From contig NC_135187.1 of assembly GCF_041146795.1 (NCBI RefSeq), positions 22,499,556-22,563,555 on the forward strand: 64,000 nucleotides of DNA. The letters are read 5' to 3'. How positions within the stretch are numbered: the stretch's first letter is position 1; every line of letters begins with the position of its first letter. The notes below the pieces were generated by a model. The model saw only the letters and a list, made by a program, of their open reading frames with translations. It had not been told where the DNA came from and searched no databases. Shown piece after piece: positions 26,001 to 35,000 of the stretch. The position numbers and the translations under genes are program-made. Origin of the DNA: Maylandia zebra (taxonomy: Eukaryota; Chordata; Actinopteri; Cichliformes; Cichlidae).

Positions 26001-29000
26001 AACTGAGTGTTTCAGCTGATCTGAGGCTTTCTGGGAGTTTGTTCCAGATATATGGAGCATAAAAGCTGAATGCAGCTTCTCCGTGTCTGGTTCTGACTCT
26101 GGGAACTGATAAAAGACCGGATCCAGATGACCTGAGGGATCTGGAAGGTTCATACTGGGTCAGGAGGTCATTGATGTATTTTGGTCCTAAACCATTCAGA
26201 GCTTTATAGGCCAGCATCAGAACTTTAAAGTCTATCCTCTGACGGACAGGCAGCCAGTGTAAGGACCTCAGAGCTGGACTGATGTGGTCCACTTTTTTGG
26301 TCTTAGTGAGGACTCGAGCAGCAGAGTTCTGAATGAGCTGTAGTTGTCTGACTGATTTTTTAGGTAGACCTGTAAAGATGCTGTTACAGTAATCAAGCCT
26401 ACTAAAGATGAATGCATGGACTAGTTTTTCCAGGTCCTGTTGAGACATCAGATCTTTTATCCTTGATATATTCTTGAGGTGATAGTAAGCTGACTTTGTT
26501 ATTGTCTTAATGTGTTTTTCTAAGTTTAGGTCTGCATCCATCACTACACCCAAATTTCTCGCCTGGTTTGTGGTTTTTAGATGTATAGATTGAAGTTCTC
26601 TGGTGACCTGTAATCGTTTTTCTTTGGCGCCAAAGACTATTACCTCAGTTTTGTTTTTGTTTAGCTGGAGAAAATTGTGGCACAACTAGTCATTGATTTC
26701 CTCAATGCATTTACCAAGAGCCTGTACAGGGCCTCGGTCTCCTGGTGACATTGTGATATATATTTGTGTGTCATCTGCATAGCTGTGATAGTTTATTTTG
26801 TTGTTGTTTATAATCTGTGCCAGTGGGAGCATGTAGATGTTAAACAGAAGGGGTCCCAAGATGGAACCTTGGGGAACTCCACATGTGATACTTGTCTGCT
26901 CAGATGTGAAGTTACCTATTGATACAAAGTATTTCCTGTTTTCTAAGTATGTTTTGAACCAGTTTAGTACAGTTCCTGAAAGACCTGTCCAGTTCTCCAG
27001 TCGTTTGAGTAATATGTTGTGGTCAACTGTATCAAATGCTGCACTGAGATCCAGTAAAACTAGGACTGACATTTTTCCACTGTCTGTATTCTTTACCACA
27101 ACAGACCAGTTTGGCATTCGTATCACTGCTTATATCGCACCAATCCACATGTCACTCTCCCCTAACTGGTGAACAAGACGCCAGGATACCTAAACTCCTC
27201 CACTTGAGACAACAAATCATTCCCAACCTGGAGTGGGCACTCTACCCTTTTTCAGCCTCACACTTGGAGGCACTAATTCTTAACCTAACCACTTCACATT
27301 CAGCTAAAAACTGCCCCATTGTAAGCTGGAGGTCATGGCTTGATGAATTCATCAGAACCACGTCATTTGCTAAAGCACTGTTGCCTTACAGTTTGACTCC
27401 ACCATCTGGCCAGTGCTTTTCTGTGTGGCGTTTGCATGTTTGCCACATGTTTGTGTGGATTCTTTTTGGGTTTTTGGGAAAGTCATCCTGTATCTTTAGC
27501 AGAAAAATAGCCACAAAACATAATGTTTCCACCTCCGTACTTGACTGAAATCAAACGCCTAATTTTTATTTTGGCAGTCTCTCTCTCGTGTCCTTGTGCA
27601 CCTCTGGATCACTTTTGCCAGGCTGCAATAAGTTCGCTCATAAAAACTCCACTCTGTACCCTTGTACTTGTGCTGCTGCAGATTTCTCCACAGGGTTTCA
27701 GTGAAAGACCCACTGTTTTCCACCCAGTGCCAAGGAGCTGAATTATGGTTAATGCCTTCAGCTCATATTTCTCTGTGTAAAACTCTTTACATTTAAATAG
27801 GTTTAATTGTAACTTTGTGTTTTTACAGGAAATATAGCTGCGGCAGTCCTACAAGAAGCTGTTGAGATGACAATCACTCCAGACGTCAGCAACAAGGAAG
27901 TCACAAATGCTGATACACAAGTGTGCACAGAGAAGGAGGAGCAGAAGACACTGAATACACTTGAAGAGAAAGCTGAGGTGAAGGTTGAAAGTCAAGTTAA
28001 ACAAATGGATGATAATGAAAAAGACAAAGAGAATGAAAAAGAGGAGTGGAAGGAGAGCCTGCCGGAAGAGAGCCTGAGGATGGCGAGTTGGGTAGAAGTG
28101 GAGAACGAGAGGCTGGGCGCTGAGGAAAACAGTGAGGTGGAAGGGGCCCTGAATATGGAGGAGCTGAGGGACGGTGCCGAGGAGCAGGGGCTGCTGGAGG
28201 TAGAGGAGAGGTGCATGGAAGAGGCAGAGAAGGAGCAGACTCGTTCAGTGGAGGAGGAGCTGGCAATGATGGAGGAGAAATGGAGGGAGCAGTGCGCAAT
28301 CAACGAGACACTCAAACAACGGCTGGCTGACGAGGAGGAGCGATTCAGAGTAAGACACAAAGACATAACCTTAAGATTAAGTAAAGCTCTGAGAGAATGT
28401 GATTGTGAGGGTGTTGGGTCTCATTCCACAGCAAAAAGTAACAGAAATGAGATATACTGGTTAAAATAAATACTGACAAAGTACAACTTTGAGGACATAA
28501 TTTGCAGTATATTCACAATATACAGATTTCACTATACAATTTTAATAAATTCATACAAATTACAGAAACTGAGTTTATTCATATTTTTAGCATCAACAAA
28601 GGAGTGGTTGCAGTTTTACCTGCTAGACTTGCCTTAATGTTCCAGCACCTTGAAGACTAGCTGTATGCCGCCACATAGTGCAGTTCCAGTACAGCGCTCT
28701 GTATAGACTTCCCTGGCTTTGCTCCTGCTCCAGGAGTTCAGTGTTTTCATCACTGGTGGTAATAGCAGGAGTTCTGCTGCGTGATTTGTCAAGAACAGAT
28801 CCTGTTTTGAGAAATTTGCCACGGATTGCATAAATTGTGTTATGTGCTGGAGCAGTGTCGTCGGGGACTGAAAAGCTTCTTGCTAAGTAGGAAATTTTGC
28901 AATGCTGCTCCAGTGTCACTTGGCGGACCATGGGCACAAAAATGATACGCTTACAAAAACTGTAAAACCAAAACTGTCATATGCTCATGGCCTCAAGTCT

Positions 29001-32000
29001 TTCCAAATAAAACCTGAAATGAATTAGAAAAAACGAAGTATATAGTGCATTTTGGGACACTCCTGTATGTTATATATCTATACTCAGTGTATAACAAATT
29101 GTTAAAAATTGCAATAATATCATATCATGCTATATACATGCTATCATGTATTGTGATAATATCATATTGTGGGGATTTGTACCTCTACTATTGGTAGATT
29201 TTTTTTCTTTCTTTCTTTTTTTAAATCTTCACTTAACATGCATGGCTCCCTCTGTGCTGCTTTCATTGTCAAATTCAGTTTAATGCTCTTTTATGCACAA
29301 TCTACCATTAAAATAAAACACAGCTGCCTGAAAAACATTGTTGTACGACGGTCTGCTGTGCCATGCATAAACACTTTAATGTAATACCCAGTCATTCAAA
29401 TGGAATTTGCTGAACCACAAAGCCTGAAGAACAACAAATGTCTAACTGCTCTACTACTTACAGTATGGACCATACCTTCCAATGGGTGAGCCAGCATGTG
29501 TGGTATGTGTGCGTGATTCAGTAGAGACCTTGCATTTTGAATGCGAACCTCCACTAAAGTACCAAATAGCATTTAATCTCCATGAGTGAGTGTGTGTTTA
29601 TCGGCGCTGTAAATACGGCTCTCCCTCAACTTTGATAGAGTCTCCTGTCTGGGGCGAGCACCCCGGGTCCCAAGCTGCTCTTAATGGCCCCGGAGACTGA
29701 CAAGCGAGGCAGCCGCAGAGCGGCATGCTTTACGGCTGTTTACATCAGCCACCCAGAGGAAGGAGAGAGGGAGAGGAATAGGATGAAGTGTGTGTGTGTG
29801 GGGGGGGGTGCATAGTACTACATTGCTGCGGACTCCCTTCACCTGAACTTAACCTTCTAATGCCGTGCCGTAAATTTATGATAGAAGGAAAACACGAGAG
29901 AGGACAAAAGGAGATGAAAGAGAACAAGTGGGGGAAGCAAAAGAAGCGAACAGAATTTAAGAGAGAAAAAATTGGGATAGACAGATGGACATTGAGCAGA
30001 AAGAGAAACCATGGGAAGGGAGGGAATCTGGAACCTTTGAAATGGGGTGAAATTAGAGAAGACGGGCAACGGGCCATGTAAACTATCCCACAGGGTCAGT
30101 TCTGTTAGAGGCTAAGAGATTTACTACGATCCCCTGGTCCGCTTCAGCTTTATGTTATGTTATGTGTTTTATAGCAAGGCCCACACATCTGAGGCTGCAC
30201 CAGGTGAAATTAAAACCAAATATTTTCACTTACCTGGCTGTATGAAGGCTGATTTTGGTCTTCTCAAGTTGGCACAAAATAAAAGCAACAAGTAAAGCGG
30301 TTATTATCAACTAAAAGCTGTATGAATCGTATGAATAAAAATACTGGTGGTCGCCAATGCTATCCCATAGCCTAATACTAGATAAGAGCACCTATGGTAT
30401 CAATTTGAAAAAATCCTTGGCCACATCGGCCTCAAGTTATCACGTAGACAGAATTTTCAAAAAACTTGACCTCTGATCCTGACTTTGAGGTCAAGATCAA
30501 AATCGTTCAAACTGGTCTGAGATTTTCAGTAGATGCTCCTATGGTATGCATTTGAAAATCCTATATTGCATCGTTCTTAAGTCATCATGTTCACAAACTT
30601 GGGTGTCCATGCTACCCCGCCCGGTGGCGTGATGAAAATACTCCTGAGCTGTACAGCCCTTCAGCGGTATTGTACAACTAAGGGGGAAAAAGTTGAAGAT
30701 TATTAGTTAAAACTATGGTTGGCAATTAAAATTATTGGCTAACCATACAGATTTGCAGTTAGAATAAAAATAAAAGTTTTGGAAAAACTGAAACAACTAA
30801 ACAAAAACAAATGCTATCAACACATAATAGATTAAACGAGCTGTTATTAAATTGAGCCACAGCTAAACGTTGAGGATGAAATTGCTAATCTGAAAATAAT
30901 TGGTAAGAGTAAAGTGTAGGCAAATCCTGGTTTTAAATGAGTTTAAGATAATACAGTTGAACATGAGTGGAGCTGTTGATAAAGGGATTCTTGAGCCCAT
31001 CTTACAGGTCTGTACGTCAAATGAAAAAAAATGCTGAGATGCACTGTGCTGTGAGTTGATTGTCTTTATCTATTTCACTAGGTCCAAATGGCAGAGAGAG
31101 CCAGCGAGGTCACCGAACTGAAACGCAACCTTGCCCAGGCTCTCAGAGACAAAGAGCAATTACAGGAGGTAAAGATGCCACCACCAGTGTTCTCTAAATG
31201 AATTTCAATGCAACATTGTTGCTTTAACAGCAACTCAGCACTTTCATTCAGGTTTTCCACTTGTCTGCACATAAATTGTGGCCATATTGGCCTGAAAAGA
31301 GGAGAAAAATCAACTGTCACCATGGAAATCGGTCTAAAAACAGTGAAAATGTTAATGCACTCTCTCCACACATAGTGCCCGAGCACTCTAGAAACTTTTG
31401 CATACTCTGATTTCTAAGCAGGCACAAGTTGTGCATAAATGAATCTATTCATTGCAGGTAAAACTGTGCATATTTCAACAATGACCTCAACTTAAGGTTA
31501 TAAAACTTTAGCCTCAACATAGCTCTTACTTACAATCAAATTCACATACTTAGACAATGTAGACTGAGCTGAAGCCCAGACCAGTATCATTGCTTTCAAT
31601 TATAGGAGGTGTATGAACCATTTCCATAGCTTTTTCTTTCTTACTCAACACTCCCCACTCTCCTCTAATTAATACATCTATACTTGCTTCTTTCGCCCAC
31701 TGGTACAGTGCCATTAGATGGTGCAAATGCCACACAACGTGTCTGTTTCACCTTCCCAACCCTGGTTTAAATGTTAAACCTGATAGCAGCGCACTAATGA
31801 AGTCATAAAGAGAGGAGATCAGGGAGGAATAGGGAGAGTAAGGAAGGAGTTACAAAGAAAGGGAGAGGGTGAGTGCTTCTATCAGCAAAGCCAGAGCAGA
31901 GGGAGCCAGAGTCTGACACCCATTACAGTAATGAGTAGGGTACTAATGCGCTTGCTTCAGATATAATCACAAAGGGCAGAAACAATGTAGACGGGAAACT

Positions 32001-35000
32001 TAACTCTTAAGATGAACGCACTCACCAACTGTGAGAAAGGTTCTGCTGAAATGTTAACTGATGACTTATAAAACTGAGACTGACTGCGGTTCTGCGCTTA
32101 TAGCATCAGGAGGATATCCAGGACTTTTTAAATGAGGTGTGGCCGTGAAGTGTAAAGTGTAAAGCTCTCTCGCATCTCTTCTGTAGCAGTTGCAGCGTTA
32201 CATGTCCAGGCAGAGGGAGCAGGAGGTTGCTGTTCAGGGTGCTGAGGTCCGGCAGCCAATGGTGCTGCGCTACCCTCTGCCCTACCCCCAGCATCCCTCC
32301 CCTCCGCCGCTGGTGCCGCAGAGGCCCGCTGAGCTGCAGTACGGCAATCCTTACTCCACCGACACCACAAGAGGTCGGGTCAGAAACTGAAATGATTTAC
32401 TCGCACTCTGTGTCCCTGCTGCTCCCCTGCTGCTTTAATGTGTTAATCTTTTTAGATCGGGGGGATGTTGCACTTTCCCCTGAGCACGTGTCCCGTCCCC
32501 CACCTGAGGCTCCATCCTGCACCCCTCCCTGCGCACCTCCGATCTCACCGTCTAGCCCGGGTCCGGGAGCACCAGGCTGGGATCGAGAGGTGGTCTGCAT
32601 CCAACCCTCCCGTAGCACAAGTCCCCCCGAGACCCTCGAGCATCCACCAGAGGAGCCACAAAATGTGAGTAGCGGTGTATCTAGCTCAAAACTGAAAAAC
32701 CTATTGTTGGCTAAAATTTTATATTTAGTGTATGTAGTGTTGTTATATATAAATAATGCATTGTATTTCTGAATAAATACAAAACCATGATTGGCAGCAT
32801 TAATTGACCTCTCTACATAACTTTTGAGGGATATTTTAAATCACTGTGATGCGATCCCAGCCGTTGCTCTCCTACACTGGCTTTTTGTTGTTGCCACGAT
32901 AATCCCGCGTTTACTTCACCCTTCTCCGTCTCTGGAGGATTTCTCCTTCGCTAAACGAAGGGAAATGCAGCTTGGCCTTAAAAGACGGTGCTTTGAACTC
33001 ATTTGCATGAAGCTCTAATTAGTGTCACTCCTTCAGAGCTCAAGAGAGATGAAGATAACAAGAGCTGGGGGAGAGTAATTAGAGGAGGTTTTGCATAAGG
33101 ACAGGCAGAAGATGAGTTAGAGACTGTCGGATAATGGGGCATCCTTGTTTACTGTCATGTAATAGAAACGTAGGTACACATAGTTTACTAACACACGCTT
33201 CATTTACTTTAGTCGCACTCCTTTTTCCTGTAATTGTCTTTGGAGGTGGTGTTCATTAAAGCATTCAGATCTGTGAGCAAATAGTGGAAATTTTCTTTTT
33301 GTGTGTGTGTGTGCCAAAGGTGGGAGATGGGGCTCAGCAGTCCTGTGATCATCAGCCCAACAGACGCAGTGAAACCAGGAGCAGCTTCTGCTTTGACTCC
33401 AGGTAGGACATTCATTTTCAACACAAGGTGTCCTAGAAGACACGACACATAAAGAATGAAACAAAGTAACGCACAAGAGCATCAGTAAAAACAGATGCAC
33501 AGACAGCTGCTTTGTTGGGAGTTTTTGCCTTGGAAAAAAAAAGATTTGTATCAAAGTAGCCATTGATTCATTTTCTCTCCAGAACTTAAACTGCTCCAAG
33601 TAAGACCTCGTCATTTTGAACCCCAGTATATATGACATAACATGCTAAATGACACAGTCAGAGATTTCTTCCTTATGAACATAGAGGATCACATGAAGAC
33701 AGAATTAATTTATCTGTTTCTGCTCTTACGGGAAGAGTAGCGCACAGAGCCAATAATTACCCTGCAGGGGGGGTAACACAGTTGCTTATTGCAAGTGACT
33801 CAACAGCTGCTTTTCAAGAGGCGCACGTCTCTGGCTTTCATTATTTAGTCATAATCTGGTCTGTGAGCAAAAGAGGCCTACTCCATTACAATGATCCACA
33901 CGGAAACTCACATTTCTTTTTCAATTTTTTGTCTCTCTCATCTATCCATCACCCCTTCCACCAACCCCCGACCTCATCCATTTTCCCCTCATCCCCTTCC
34001 GCAGTAGTGACGTTCACAAGCGCTGCCCGCTGTGCGAGGTGATCTTCCCGCCGCACTTTGAGCAGCGCAGCTTCGAGCAGCACGTCCAGAGCCACTGGAA
34101 GGTGTGCCCCGTCTGCTCCGAGCAGTTCCCGCTCAACTGTCAGCAGCAGCTCTTCGAGCGGCACGTCCTCACGCACTTTGACGGCCACGTCCTCAACTTT
34201 GAGCAAATCGAATGAAGGGGAGGGGGTTCCGGCATACTGTATGGGTAAATATGTGTCGCTATTAGTTGATTTTGACTCGGGTTTGGTTGATTTATCTTGT
34301 TAACATACAATCATTTGCACTTTTGTTGTGATTTTTCTGGGTTTTTTTTTTTTTTTTTCCTTTTTGTTTGGAACGTTTAAGAGAATGTAGTCTACTTCTG
34401 AAAGGAAGCAGAGTTTGTACTTAGGCGGCTAGTCCTCCCAAGTTATTTAGCAGCTTTCACGTTAACATACAATCATTAACATTCAGGAATAGTGCCACAA
34501 TCCTTTGCTTTTCTAGCATCTTTCTCCTTCAAGGGATTAAATGCACAAATATATATATTTTGTGTTCCAAAACAATTCACAGACACAAAGCTGAACTGGG
34601 ACTCCGAGGGAAAGCATCCTAAACGTCCCTGTTCTTTTAACTTCTCCAAACATGCATACACCAAGTGAGAAATCATCCAAGGCAGTGAGTCGTCCTTTAT
34701 TTGTCCTCAGAGTATGATGCTTCGCAAGACGCGAGAGATAAGAGCATAAATGCAAAGTGAATATGAATATGTGACATCTTAAAAGAGTCGCCTGTGCGTG
34801 TACATAAAAAGTGAAGAACTGTGTGGTGGAGATGAAATATTGTACGTATGAGATGGTTTAAACACAAAAGAAAACAGCACTACATTTTCATGTATCTGCA
34901 CTAAATAAGGCTTTATTCTGAATGTACTGTACATAAATGAAAAGAAATATAAATTGTGGCGATACCTGTGAATTACGTCGTGAACCCGCCTCCCCTTATC

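Larger units (their letters stand above)
25679..27126 (-). mobile_element. L2-like non-LTR retrotransposon, 5'-truncated
   Basis: Minus strand. The two ORFs below give reverse transcriptase followed by the C-terminal domain. The 3' end, after an A-rich region, is TTGTGCTATACAAATAAACT followed by (TGCCT)n, the typical tail of fish L2-type elements. The 5' end is lost at 27126. It is inserted inside an older LINE, antisense to tax1bp1. Confidence 0.88.

Noticed and set aside
27992..28366. Long serine-rich minus-strand ORFs
   Set aside because: Antisense shadow of the Glu-rich tax1bp1 exon; no family likeness.
30330..30680. Possible gene remnant with GACTTTGAGGTCAAG text
   Set aside because: Looks like a decayed dispersed repeat; no sustained reading frame, family not identified.
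32227..32772. 181-residue ORF across tax1bp1 exons 13 and 14
   Set aside because: Wrong frame in the first exon and reads through an intron; only its second half is the real frame.
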